Origin: Erythroxylum novogranatense
Lineage: Eukaryota; Streptophyta; Magnoliopsida; Malpighiales; Erythroxylaceae
Direction of reading: 5' to 3'
Assembly: GCA_029891385.1 (NCBI GenBank)
Contig: CM057230.1
Span: forward strand, 34,427,402 to 34,491,401
Length of the DNA stretch: 64,000 nucleotides
The translations under genes and the position numbers were made by a program. The notes below the pieces were generated by a model, which made no database searches, had not been told where the DNA came from, and saw only the letters and a program-made list of their open reading frames with translations. Within the stretch, counting starts at the first letter, position 1; each line of letters starts with the position of its first letter. This document shows positions 21,001 to 31,206 of this stretch, piece by piece.

Positions 21001-23542
21001 ATCGAGGTTAAAATATTAAAACTACACATATCGAAAAATCGTGATCAAGATAACATAATCGGAGCATGATTATGCTCTATTTTGAGTAGCTGACAAACCG
21101 GCTGTTCGCTGGTGCAAGCCCTTTTTTCCTTATCTATATGTCAAGCTTTTTTATTGTAGATACTTGTGCATTATTAGACTGCATCGAACTACTGTTTGGA
21201 GCTAATCTTATGACAGAAAATCTTAAAAACCTTGGAATTACATAGATGATAGATCCGTGTCCTGGGTATACAAACATTGCAAAGAAACAGAAGACTGATG
21301 ATCCCGAAGGTTAAAAAATTTATTCCCCATCACAGATCTACTTTCTTGATATAATCTTTGTACTTCTCCATTGGAAAAATTGATACTGTTAAATAATATG
21401 TTCAACTTGTCAACTCCCTGGCGCAAGTCTAACTCTTTTTGACCGCACTTGTTGGTGCAGAAAATATGCCAACTGTGTAAAATTACTGATCTATTCATTT
21501 GATTTGGAGTAATAAGATCTTGGTGTCAATCAATTGACAGAATCTAGTCTCTTGTAGAAAGCTGAAAGCTCTATTTACCTAACGCCAATATTCATGGAAC
21601 TGTCTCCAAGCTCCAGGATGACTATTCATGGCATGGACACATGGTAACCGAGCACTTGGTAGGGTATAAACACAGCCTAACAAGACATACCAAATTCTGC
21701 CCTTTAATTTGCCCTTGTCTTTTATTTCCTGTTGGCAACTGTTTTTGCCTTTCTGCTTAGATTAAGTAAAGCGGAAATGGAACTGTAAGTCGTCTCAGAG
21801 CTCGAATTGCTAGTTGTATGGCAGATGGCCGATTCTTGAGGGGCCAGTCACGTGCTATTAGCTGACAAAGGTTTCTGTCCCAATGATCTGTCACTTATCA
21901 GCTGTTTTTGTTTAAGATTTACCCAAAAAAGTGAAAAAACATGAGTTCAATCCTTTTATATGCTGTTCATATTAATCCTTCAACATCTAGTGGTGCTGCC
22001 GCAGGAATGTTAAAATTTCAAAACAAAAGTAAGGCCTTACAAGGATATTATACAATGAGAAATGGTAGGTACAGTCCTTGAAGTTTTTGTTATGCCTTGG
22101 TGTGTACTTGGAAAATGGTACATGAAAAGGACTCAGCAGATGATCACTTTTAGGTTTTAAAAAGCAATGTGGGCACCAATTACATATACTCCTTACCTAT
22201 GCAGTAGTTATCTTGCGGCCAAGCCCAATAATAAGTTTTTATGCACGTTTACTTCATAAGCCTTTTCCCCTGCCTGCGATATTTTACAAGGAATCAAAGT
22301 CATCCTGGATTCAATTAAAATTGTGGGTCTTGTATTTTTTTTCCTGCAAGTTGTGATAAAAAAAATGCAGTGTGCTTGAACTTGAATTGTACAGTTTGCA
22401 TCAACTCCTTATTTGCAGTGTCTGTTGCATGAAATAGTGGAGTTCATGTTGGTAGGTCCTCTACGACTTACAAAATGGCTTATTCCTTTCCCATATATTA
22501 TGGCTAGTGGGAAAGAGAATCCTCGAAAGAATGTTTATGAAATATGAAGGATAGTGCTGAACAGTGTGATAGTAGTTCCATAGTTTGTAATGTTAGTTGC
22601 TAACGTTTGCTGAACACGATAGGAAGTTCCACATTGTTGGGAAGAATGTGAGTTACAGGAACTGTTATATGCGAGTTACAATTAACTATTTTTTTAATAA
22701 TTAAGTCAAATAGACATTTACATGTCATTGCTTATATTTATAATCTTTCTATGAACTTAGTCTTTTCATAAGATTCATTAAGTGTGAAATGGTTATTGCC
22801 TAGGTCATAAAGATATAATATCATAATCCCATCTATAGGTGACTTGCAAGAGGTTATGTTAACATCATTTATAATCTCACTTAGAATAACAACAACAACA
22901 TTTTAGTAGAAATACCACTAAGATTCAGGATCTGGAGAGATCTAGTAATACGTAACTTTATTTCTAATTATTAGAAAGCCTAGTGAGAGAAATAAGAACT
23001 ATTTTCTTTGTTTTTATAGAAATAACATAGAAGTGATTATACAAGATTGATGGTGTGCTTGTTTAGTGAGTATGAGGAAAGATGAATGGGTATGTAATGA
23101 AAAATAATGGTTGGTAAGGAATTATGATTGGACGACTTATATATTTTCATTCCTAGTTTTCAAGCATTACTCCATTCTTCTTGATTATGAGAGGAATAGG
23201 AGTCATTATTGTATATATTTGGCGCGCCTTTTTCGCAGTATCGTATCGACTTCCGAATTTGTGAAAATTATACGTAAGCTATCTGTAATTCGTCTCTCAC
23301 AGTATTGACCCTTTCTATTTTACAAGATACCCTTATCTTGCTAGTACTATCATTCCATTCCTCCAAAGTTTTCAAGGTAGCTCTCTCATACTTCTGATCC
23401 TGCGATTGTGAAATCATTTTTCATAGTGTGATTTTCTCTTGGATTTGATCACGCTAGAAGAACAACTTATAAAATGAAGGAACACAATATGCCAGTTGAG
23501 AGAGCCACAAGTTAGGTAATCTAACAGTTTTCTTTTCTTATT
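21001..23542. other. Non-coding stretch
   Basis: I see no gene, RNA or clear transposon here. Short open frames (for example 23111-23308) lack motifs and lie in AT-rich sequence. Confidence 0.5.
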
Positions 23543-23815
23543 TTAGGCTATTTTTGGTTGGACGAAAGAATTTTAATGGAATAAAATGAAATGGTTTTTA
23601 ATGGAATAAAATATAAATAGATGTACTATTAGAAAATTGTTGTTTGGGAGAGATGAAATGGTTCATAATATAATAGAGTGAAATGTTGTTTGAAAGAAGG
23701 ATCTATAATGTAATATAGTAAAAAGTTGCTTATCATTTTACATTCCATCTTAAACTCCTCAAATCAGGGGTTTCTTATTTTTATTATTTAGAATGGAATG
23801 AGATGTAATATGAAA

Positions 23816-24215
23816 CACTACAAGAAAATAACACAATTTGTAACGTTTAAAAAATGTCACAAAATCTCAAAAAACGTCCTAGAATACAATTTGCGACATT
23901 TTAAAAAACATTACAAATAACGTCAAATGTAGTATAGGCAAAAGGTTTCTATGACATTTCCTATAAAATGTCACGAAAAAAACGAACATTCCGTGATGTT
24001 TTAATTAATGTCACTGAAAGATTGGTCTTTCTGCGATGTTTTGTGAAAATTTCACGGAAACTTACATTTCGCGACGTTTTTTGAAACGTCACGAAAAGTC
24101 ACATTCTGCGACATTTTTGGAAACGTCACGGAAAGTCACATTCCATCATGTTTTCAAGACGTTGTGGAATGTTGTTTTTTGTGATGTTTATACAAAAACG
24201 TCGCAGTAGTTGTAT
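23816..24215. repeat. CACTA left terminal and subterminal repeats
   Basis: At least seven copies in both orientations of units like TTTGAAACGTCACGAAAAG and CATTCTGCGACATTTT follow the terminal CACTACAAGAAAA. In CACTA elements such subterminal repeats are binding sites for the element's DNA-binding transposition protein. Confidence 0.85.
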
Positions 24216-24542
24216 TATTTTTTCCATTTTTTGAAAATCATTTTAATTTAATAATTTTTAATTTTAATAATTATTTGTTAAAATACAATTTTTTAAATCT
24301 TATATTTTAATAACTATTCAATATTATTTATGAATTTTATTTATTTATAATTCTTCAATTTTTTTAGTATATCATTAATTTTAATAATTATTCATGTATC
24401 ATAAGGATTTGATACCTACAAAATGTATTATTTAATTGCAATTCACAAACATGTCATAATACACTAATTAATATCAAAAGCACATCATAAGTGTCTAGTA
24501 ACTAGTCATAAGTATATAATATATCAATATGAGTACATATAT

Positions 24543-24850
24543 CTAACCTAAACGAATATTACGTGTAGAACATAAAAGTTCCAAAAGCTTTTGTTGCTGT
24601 TCAAATTTAATTCTTTGTTTTTCGACTTCAGTAGTTAGTCGATCCTGCATTTGTTCAACTTTTTTATCATCGACTTGAGACTGCAACCCTTGATTAACCT
24701 TCTTTAACTCCTTTAGTTCGTCTCAAAGTCTCTTTCTGACCGAAGTCTTCCTTTGTGACAAATGCCCAACTCCCATGCCAACAATGTAATCTTCCACCTT
24801 GTTAAGCAATGCCTATCCTCTGCTTGTCCTTTAGCTTATTTATTTTGTTT
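24543..24850 (-). pseudogene. CACTA (Ptta/En/Spm-type) transposase C-terminal tail
   Basis: On the minus strand the exon ends with NKVEDYIVGMGVGHLSQRK, resembling the conserved G.G.G motif near the C-terminus of plant CACTA-associated transposase proteins. A coiled-coil tail follows (DELKELKKVNQGLQS, EQMQDRLTTEVEKQRI, FEQQQKLLELL) and a TAG at 24543. Small shifts interrupt it. Its position just inside the CACTA end, fused to golgin-like exons upstream, fits a captured gene spliced to the element's own last exon. The family assignment rests on pattern similarity by eye. Confidence 0.6.
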
Positions 24851-25732
24851 CTTGAATTTGCAAGCGTCCTTTCAGTTTGTGTAAGCTTGGTTAAAATATC
24901 TTCCTTTTCCCTCTTTAATGCCTCTATTGTTTTGTCTACATCCTAAAAGAAGCAAAGGCTTGTTACTTTAAAGGAGATATTGACATCCAAATCAAAGTCC
25001 CAGTTTTTCCAGGTCAGTCTAGAAAAAGCAAGCAATATATCAAACAGAAATTCCTAAGTAACAAAAAACAGAAAGTCATATAAAAACCTAACATCGACTA
25101 TACAATTCAATGTAAGAAACACAGGAAAAAGTGACTAGTTGAAACGAACAAGCAGAACATATTGACCTTGCCAAGTAAAAGATGATTTTTCTTAAGTTGA
25201 TAATAGCAAATCCACCAAATTACTGTCATAAATTATAAATGCATGTTGAATCATTAAATTGAAAACAGTAGGAAAAGCATGTACTTTCAAAAGCTCTAAA
25301 AGTTTAGCTGATTCTTCTCTTGCCAAAGACAATTGTCGTTCCAAATGTTCCTAACCATATAATAGTAATATTAGCATAAGAAGTAAACCAAAATAACGAG
25401 ATATTCAACGACTAACTGCAAAAGTAACCAAATTTACCTTAGCTTCAATTTCGGCAAAATACTGACCAAGTGCAGTTTGAAGGTTTATAAGTTCAATATC
25501 TTTTGATTCTATTATGCTCAAACAATTTGCAAGCTTTCTATTCAAATCTTCAATAATTTCCTTTGATTTTAGGATCTCACTGTTGTTGCTCATCTTGACT
25601 CTTGACTTACAATTGCTTGCTTCAAAGCTTTCTCCAAGTTCAATAGTTGAGCCTTTAGATATTCATTATTCTGACAAAGTTCTTCAATAATTTCACTGTC
25701 CTCATCCATCTTTTCTAATTCTTCAAATTCTT
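24851..25732 (-). pseudogene. Captured golgin GC3/GC4-like gene, 3' exons
   Basis: Minus-strand exons, in gene order: 25732-25438 (EFEELEKMDEDSEIIEELC ... KALKQAI, then SEILKSKEIIEDLNRKLANC and LQTALGQYFAEIEAK, with a one-base shift in the middle), 25350-25285 (EHLERQLSLAREESAKLLELL) and 24942 onward (ALKREKEDILTKLTQTERTLA, then KDKQRIGIA). Each has AG/GT at its edges. The coiled-coil words match what I recall of Arabidopsis golgin candidates 3/4, which tether vesicles at the Golgi through coiled coils and a C-terminal GRIP domain. The jump from NKL to DKQRIG implies that the GRIP-domain region has been deleted. Confidence 0.75.
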
Positions 25733-25863
25733 AGACAAGGAAAATTACAACATAAAAATCCTACATATTAACTCCGCCCTAGTTCTATTGCTTTGTTAAG
25801 ATGCATTCATAAACCGCTGGATTCCACAAAAATGAGTTATTTGTCACGGATTGATATTGAATA

Positions 25864-26123
25864 TGTAATATCCCAGATCACTCACTTATAAATATTGTTC
25901 GCTTTGAGCCTTGACCCTGCCAAGCCCTCACGGTTTTGCTTTTCCCGAGGCCTTCCCAGGAGGTCACCCATCCTAGTACTACTCTCACTTAAGTACATTT
26001 AACCTCGAAGTTCTGATAGGATCCGGTGCGATAGGCCATGAAAAACGCGTCTATAAAGAAGAGGTATCCATACCATTATAAGGCATACTTCGTTTCCCTC
26101 TCTAATCGATGTGAGATCTCACA
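25864..26123 (-). repeat. Cassandra LTR A
   Basis: Full length, 260 bp, TGTAATATCCC to GATCTCACA on the plus strand. The 5S-like part includes the complement of AGGATGGGTGACCTCCTGGG, equal to the 5S internal C-box region. A PPT and a PBS-type sequence (GGCTCTGATACCA) follow in the 82-bp internal domain 26124-26205. Confidence 0.9.
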
Positions 26124-26205
26124 CTTTCCACCCCCTTAGGGCCCAGCCCTCTTTAAGGTCCAGCTTAGTTGGCACAACGGTTTGCGTATTGGCTCTGATA
26201 CCACT

Positions 26206-26400
26206 TGTAACAGCCCAGATCACCCGCTCACAAATATTGTCCGCTTTGGGCCTTGGCCCAGCCAAGCTCTAATGGTTTTGCTTTTTCCAAGGCCTTCCTA
26301 GAAGGTTACCCATCCTAGTACTACTCTTATCCAAACATATTTAAACTCGGAGTTCTGATTAGATCCGGTGCGTTAGGTCAAGAAAAACATGTCTTGTGGG
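26206..26400 (-). repeat. Cassandra LTR B, truncated
   Basis: Starts TGTAACAGCCC, keeps the 5S-like part, and breaks off after AAAAACATGTCTTG. About 55 bp of rearranged internal sequence ending ACTCTAATACCACC then leads to LTR C. Confidence 0.85.
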
Positions 26401-26454
26401 GGAGGCCTAGCCTCCTGTTGATCTAATGGCCCAAATATTGACTCTAATACCACC

Positions 26455-26714
26455 TGTAACATCCCAGATCACCCACTTATAGATATTGTTTGCTTTGGGC
26501 CTTAACCCAACCAAGTCCTCATGATTTTGCTTTTCCCGAGAACTTCCCAGGAGGTCACCCATCCTAGTACTACTCTCATCTTAGCACATTTAACTTCGGA
26601 GTTCTAATGGGATCCGATGCGTTAGGCCATAGAAAATGCGTCTGTAAGGGAGAGGTATCCGTACCCTTATAAGGCGTATTTCATTTTCCTTTTCAATCGA
26701 TGTGGGATCTCACA
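26455..26714 (-). repeat. Cassandra LTR C
   Basis: Full length, 260 bp, TGTAACATCCC to GATCTCACA. Its 5S-like segment (about 26541-26622, minus) is one of the best preserved, with A-box and C-box regions of the internal 5S promoter recognisable. Internal domain 26715-26797 follows. Confidence 0.9.
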
Positions 26715-26797
26715 CTCTCCACGTCCCTTAGGATCCAGCCCTTTCTGGAGTCCAGCCTAGTTGGCACAACGGTTCGAGTACTGGCTCTGATACCACC

Positions 26798-27037
26798 TCT
26801 AACATCCCAAATCACTCGTTTACAGATATTGTCCACTTTGGACCTTAGCCCAACCAATCCCTCACAATTTTGCTTTTCCCAAGGCCTTCCCATGAGGTCA
26901 CCTATCCTAGTACTACTCTTACTCAAGAACATTTAACCTCGAAGTTTTGATGGGATTCGGTGCGTTGAGCCATAGAAAATGTGTCTATATAGGAGAGGTA
27001 TCCGTACCCTTGTAAGGCGTACTTTATTCCCCTCCGA
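26798..27037 (-). repeat. Cassandra LTR D, truncated at the inversion joint
   Basis: Starts TCTAACATCCC (TGT changed to TCT), keeps the 5S-like part, and is cut after TATTCCCCTCC, losing its last ~25 bp where the inverted half begins. Confidence 0.85.
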
Positions 27038-27195
27038 AGACTTGGGAAGTACTAGATTAAATGTGCTTGAGTGAGAGTAGTACTAGGATGGGTGACTTCT
27101 TGGGAAGGCCTTGAAAAAAGCAAAACCATGAGGGCTTGGCAGGGCTAAGGCCCAAAGTGGACAATATCTGTGAGTGGGTGATCTGGGCTCTTACA
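27038..27195 (+). repeat. Cassandra LTR E, 5' truncated, inverted
   Basis: Begins within the 5S-like part at the inversion joint and ends GATCTGGGCTCTTACA. It is followed by GTGGTATCAGAACC, the PBS of the internal domain 27196-27278. Confidence 0.88.
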
Positions 27196-27278
27196 AAGTG
27201 GTATCAGAACCATTACCAAACCGTTGTGCCGGCTAAGTTGGACCCCAAAGAGGGCTGGGTCCTAAGGGGGGTGGAGAG

Positions 27279-27525
27279 TATGAGACCCCATATCGGTTGG
27301 AGAGGGGAACGAAGTACATCCGTACCTCTCCCTTACAGGTGCGTTTTCTATGGCCCAACGCACCGGATCCCATCAGAACTTCGAGGTTAAATATGCTTGG
27401 ATGAGAGTAGTACTAGGATGAGTGACCTCCTGGGAAGGCCTTGGGAAAAGCAAAACCGTGAGGGCTTGGCTGAGCTAAGACCCAAAGCGGACAATATCTG
27501 TAAGCGGGTGATCTGGTATGTTAGA
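27279..27525 (+). repeat. Cassandra LTR F
   Basis: Runs TATGAGACCCC to GATCTGGTATGTTAGA. The 5S-like segment at about 27360-27440 has CACCGGATCCCATCAGAAC and the C-box region GTGACCTCCTGGGAAG. Internal domain 27526-27607 follows with GGTATCAGAGC and a G-rich PPT. Confidence 0.9.
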
Positions 27526-27607
27526 GGTGGTATCAGAGCTGGTATCCAAATAGTTGTGCCAGCTAGGCTGGACCCCAAAGAGGGCTGAGCCCTAAGGGGG
27601 TGGAGAG

Positions 27608-27813
27608 TGTGAGATCCCAAATTGGTTAAAGAGGGGAACGAAATACGTCTTATAAGGGTACGGATACCTCTCCCTTACAGGCACTTTTTTCATGGTCTAA
27701 CACATCGGATCCTATCAGAACTCTGAGGTTAAATGTGCTTAGGTGAGAGTAGTATTAGGATGGTTAAGGCCAAAGCGGACAATTTCTATAAGCGAGTGAT
27801 CTGAGATGTTAGA
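27608..27813 (+). repeat. Cassandra LTR G, internally deleted
   Basis: Starts TGTGAGATCCC and ends GAGATGTTAGA. About 50 bp are missing just after the 5S-like TATTAGGATGG, so the C-box is lost. Confidence 0.88.
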
Positions 27814-27847
27814 AAATAGATGAAATTGGAGTTTGAGGGATGACTAC

Positions 27848-29045
27848 CTTTTCTAACAAGTGCTGTTTAAGACAAGTCAATTCTTGTTGTGCCTTGTCCC
27901 TTTCACAACAAGTTTCTTTCAAATCTTTCTCCAATTTCTTCAATGATATCTCCAATTCATCCTTCATATGAAAATTTTCAGATGAATTTAACTTATGAAA
28001 AGAAACATATAAAGGTCAAAAATCAATGTGATGAACACGTAAGAGGTGATGAACACGTAAGAGGTTTTTCTGCTCATATTATTAGATGGAAATATTACCC
28101 CATCCTGAGAGGTCTTATCAGTTAGAGACTTTCTACTAACTTCCAAAGCAATCTCAAGTTCAATCTTTTCCATCTAAATAATAAGGATATATATCAAAAC
28201 CCCATTGTTCAAGGAATAGTATAATATATCAGTATGGAAGGGCCAATGAAGAAAGAAAGTTTAAAGAGGATGATATCAATAACCTTAAGATCAACATTTT
28301 CTTTCTCCAAAGTAGCTATTACTTTCTTTAAACTCTATAGTGTCATCATAATCCTTATCTTTCTCTCTTTGGAGCTCTAACTCTAGGTTTCTTATCTCTG
28401 ATATTTTAACACTCAAATCACCACGTGGGTTTTTGATATCTATAGAAACTTGTCAATAAAAAAATGATGCAAATGTTTCAGGTTACAAAATTAGGAACAA
28501 TTAAGAAAATATTTGCAAAATTCTTACATTAAGCTTATAACATCAATCCATAGATTACTATTCTGACGGGTAAAAATAAATTTGAAAACAAATAAGCACC
28601 TACGCTTGGTACTTGATATAAAGGTTTATATATCCAGACTTCATGTAGAAGAAGGGTGGAAACTAAAATGTAGCAATTCCATAGCTATAATATATGATTT
28701 AAGTTCGAATACATCCCATCTAAACTCCAAACTCACTTTGTTCTCTTCCATCTTCAGCTTCCAAAGCTCCTCTAGTAAAGATTCATTAACCTTGTGCTTC
28801 TCTAAAATTAAAAAGCCAATAAAAAGGGGAGAGAAAAATAAAATTATCATAAACAAAACAAGATTGAAAACAAAAAAATATAGGCATAATTATATTACTT
28901 AAGCAAAGAAACATACCTTGTAATTTTAGTTGAGTATCTTCAAATTTATCTTGTTGCTTTTCAAGTTCCATCCTAAGATGCTTTAGTTGTTGTTCATGAT
29001 TGGCTAGCATTGCTACAATGGACCTATTTTTCTCCTCAAACAAGT
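27848..29045 (-). pseudogene. Captured golgin GC3/GC4-like gene, 5' exons
   Basis: Minus-strand exons, in gene order: 29045-28917 (FEEKNRSIVAMLANHEQQL ... QLKLQ, donor GTATGT), 28801-28737 (KHKVNESLLEELWKLKMEEN, donor GTGAGT), 28439-28284 (SEIRNLELELQREKDK, then LKKVIATLEKENVDLK after a shift), 28173-28099 (MEKIELEIALEVSRKSLTDK) and about 27968-27848 (SLKKLEKDLKETCCERDKA, LKQHLLEK, donor GTAGTC). Acceptors are AG. Order and content follow the coiled-coil part of GRIP-type golgins. Conserved splice edges suggest capture at the DNA level with introns. The 5' end of the host gene is missing or unrecognised. Confidence 0.78.
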
Positions 29046-29544
29046 CTGTAAGCTCTTAAAGGCATTCAGATATAATTTCTAGTCCGCAACATTCACATAT
29101 GGGTTCAAACATAGTTGATGAGAATAAAAGAAAGAAAATCAAGAAAGTAATAAAACTAGGGTTAAGTTTAGGGTTAGGGATGAGGAGGAGAGGTTACCCC
29201 ATGCCCAGAGAGCAACAACGCTCCACTTCTTAATCTCAAAACGCTTAGACTTCTTGGTGGAGGAAGAAGGAGCGGCGCTGCTAGAGGCCTCACATTTGGG
29301 TAGGAAGAAGGCAGAGAGAACACGAGGGGTGTTCCTTCTACCATGTACTTCCCATCGCTTGCTCCTTTGTCTGCCTGTCCATCATTGCTTGCTTCACCTT
29401 CTCTAGTTGTGGTTTTAGGGATTTTGCGTAAACGAAGGGAAGAATTAGGGAAAAACAAAGAAGGCTAGTTTAGAAGATGATGGGTTGGGTTATTATCTAG
29501 GGTCGGGTATAATCAGGTAGTTCCACCACACCAATAGCGATGGT
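29046..29544 (-). other. Upstream part of captured gene, unassigned
   Basis: This lies between the first recognisable golgin exon and the CACTA right repeats. A 94-codon minus-strand frame (29174-29458) contains [19 protein letters not shown] and Pro/Leu-rich sequence, and resembles a 5' leader or first exon. I do not recognise it; it could come from another source gene. Confidence 0.4.
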
Positions 29545-29727
29545 TTATTCAACAAAATGTCACAATTTCTATTTCGTGACGTTTTAATTAAAAAACGTCT
29601 CAAAAAGTGTTACAAATTTGCGACGTTTTCATAAAACGTCATGGAAAATTTAAACTTTTCATAACGTTTTTTAAACATCACGAAAAGTCTTCACATTCAG
29701 CATGGATTGTGTTGTTTTCTTGTAGTG
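29545..29727. repeat. CACTA right terminal and subterminal repeats
   Basis: Repeats AAAACGTC(A)TGGAAA, AACATCACGAAAAGTC and TTTGCGACGTTTT precede the inverted terminal repeat ending CTTGTAGTG. Confidence 0.85.
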
Positions 29728-29871
29728 AAACCTTCATCTTCCATCTCATTCCATTTCATTATATTATAAACCCTCATCCTAAATGATGGAATAATATTAC
29801 ATTACATTCCATTCTATTAATAAACCCCTAACGAAACATAGCCTTAGAATCCTCTGTAAATAACGATTGAC

Positions 29872-30880
29872 CTTTTATGTAATGGTGATTATGATTTTAG
29901 GGGTTTGCTTTCTTCACCTTTTTCTATTTTAGTTCTTCGATTCCTTTTATCCTATGGTCTGGTCCCAATTTCAATTCTCAAACCTTCAAAATTTCTATAT
30001 CTTTGCTTGTGTAAATCACTTAGAGGTGTTGCTGTGGAGTTTATATTTGTTGGGCATGCAACTCCTAATAATTAGTAGATGGGTTCTAGTGTTTACACAC
30101 TGACACCGTCAATGTAGGAAAGATCTATTAAAAAAGAGAGAATATTTCTTTAAAAATTTCAATCTTTTTATATTTTAAAGTAGAAAACAATTCTTTTCAT
30201 TGCCAGCTATGACTGAGGTCCTCCACTCTCGTTCTCATTTCCTTGCTTTATTAACCACCATTCATTCATTCTTCTTCTTCTTCTTCACCATCTTCTTTAT
30301 CCTGCACATATTCATCTGTATGTGGTGGTGGTGATGATGGAGGAAATAAGTTTCTAGTAATGTGTGAGTGTGACCCAGAAGAGGAGTTAGAGAAAGGAAG
30401 AGAAAGGAACTAAAGACATCAACTTTCTTTGTTGGCTTTGATTTTTGCACTTCTTAGGAAATCTTTATTGGCTTATAAGAGCGATAGGAGGGGGCTTGCC
30501 TGTGGAGTTCAAACTTAAAGTGCCAAGGCGAGCTCCTAGTGCTAGATACATTTTCCATTTTTTATAACAATGTGGAATGTGGGTTTCAAGGGTTCGCTTT
30601 CTTCGTACGTGTAGATATACTTGTGCAATGGTGATTCCGAATTTGTAGGTTTGTTTTCTTCACCTTTTTCTATTTTAATTCTTCGATTTCTTTTGTCCTC
30701 TAGTTTGGTCATTCAATTTCACTTCTTAAAGCTTTAAAATTTTCTGTCTTTTTGCTTGTGTAAATCACTTGGAGGTGTTGCAGTGGAGTCCATATTTGTT
30801 GGGCATGCAATTCCTAACAAATAGCAGATGAGTTCCATTGTTTTGAATATGGGTTTCAACGTTTACACACTGACATTGTC
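29872..30880. repeat. Diverged direct repeat pair (~250 bp)
   Basis: Segments about 29872-30112 and 30623-30880 share many words in the same order: CTTCACCTTTTTCTATTTTA, GCTTGTGTAAATCACTT, GAGGTGTTGC, TTTGTTGGGCATGCAA and GTTTACACACTGACA. They are separated by about 510 bp and are clearly old. No coding frame is seen; they may be remnants of a small element or a local duplication. Confidence 0.75.
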
Positions 30881-31206
30881 AATTCATGGCCACAACTTAA
30901 TGATTTTCTTTTTTACACACTGTCAATTCCTTTACACATTGAGCAGTTATCACCACCTTGACCAATGCCATATCCTAAAAGCATGATATTGGTTTTCTTC
31001 TTTTTCATGTCAATATTTTCTTAACAAACACCCTTCTTTACATATATAATGTATATTCTATTACAATCATAGTCTTTCAAGTTTGTTTGGTCTTACATCT
31101 CTAAGTTTGTTGCTTTTATTGCTTTCTACTATTTTCTTTGGCAATAAGACACCCAATGTTAGAAATCATATATATTGTTTACATATTATCTACGTTTATA
31201 ATGTAG

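Larger units (their letters stand above)
25864..27813. mobile_element. Cassandra TRIM array: seven LTRs in inverted arrangement
   Basis: Seven LTRs of about 250-260 bp are separated by about 82-bp internal domains. Four lie on the minus strand (25864-27037) and three on the plus strand (27038-27813), meeting in a tail-to-tail inverted joint near 27040. Each LTR contains a 5S rRNA-like stretch, the hallmark of Cassandra. Internal domains carry TGGTATCAGAGC-type PBS and an AAGGGGGTGGAGAG PPT. Outer flanks are GAATA (25859-25863) and AAATA (27814-27818), a possible one-mismatch target duplication around the whole array. Cassandra encodes no protein and moves using enzymes of other elements. Confidence 0.9.
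23816..29727 (-). mobile_element. Pack-CACTA transposon carrying golgin-like exons
   Basis: A 5912-bp element. The left end starts CACTACAAGAAAATAACAC and the right end is the inverted CACTACAAGAAAACAACAC; the 22-bp terminal repeats differ at one base. A 3-bp AAA duplication flanks it (23813-23815 and 29728-29730). Both ends carry arrays of AAACGTCACGAAAAGTCAC-type subterminal repeats. Inside, on the minus strand, are exon-sized coding blocks resembling a plant golgin of the GC3/GC4 type and a CACTA transposase tail. One intron holds a Cassandra array. No complete transposase is seen, so it would depend on an autonomous relative. Confidence 0.88.
23546..29843. mobile_element. Tourist-like MITE split by a CACTA element
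   Basis: The outer ends are GGCTATTTTTGGTTGG on the left and the complement of GGCTATGTTTCGTTAGG on the right. They form an imperfect terminal inverted repeat flanked by TTA on both sides (23543-23545 and 29844-29846). TTA duplications and a GGC...GTTTGGTT-type end are typical of PIF/Harbinger-derived Tourist MITEs. The MITE body (23546-23815 plus 29728-29843, about 380 bp) is rich in GGAATGAGATG-like words on both arms. Confidence 0.72.

Noticed and set aside
25900..27800. 5S rRNA genes
   Set aside because: The 5S-like segments are partial, diverged and embedded in 250-bp LTRs with PBS and PPT, so they are Cassandra LTR parts and not true 5S genes.
28030..28065. 18-bp tandem duplication (GATGAACACGTAAGAGGT)
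   Set aside because: A simple two-copy slippage event in an intron of the captured gene; too small to interpret.
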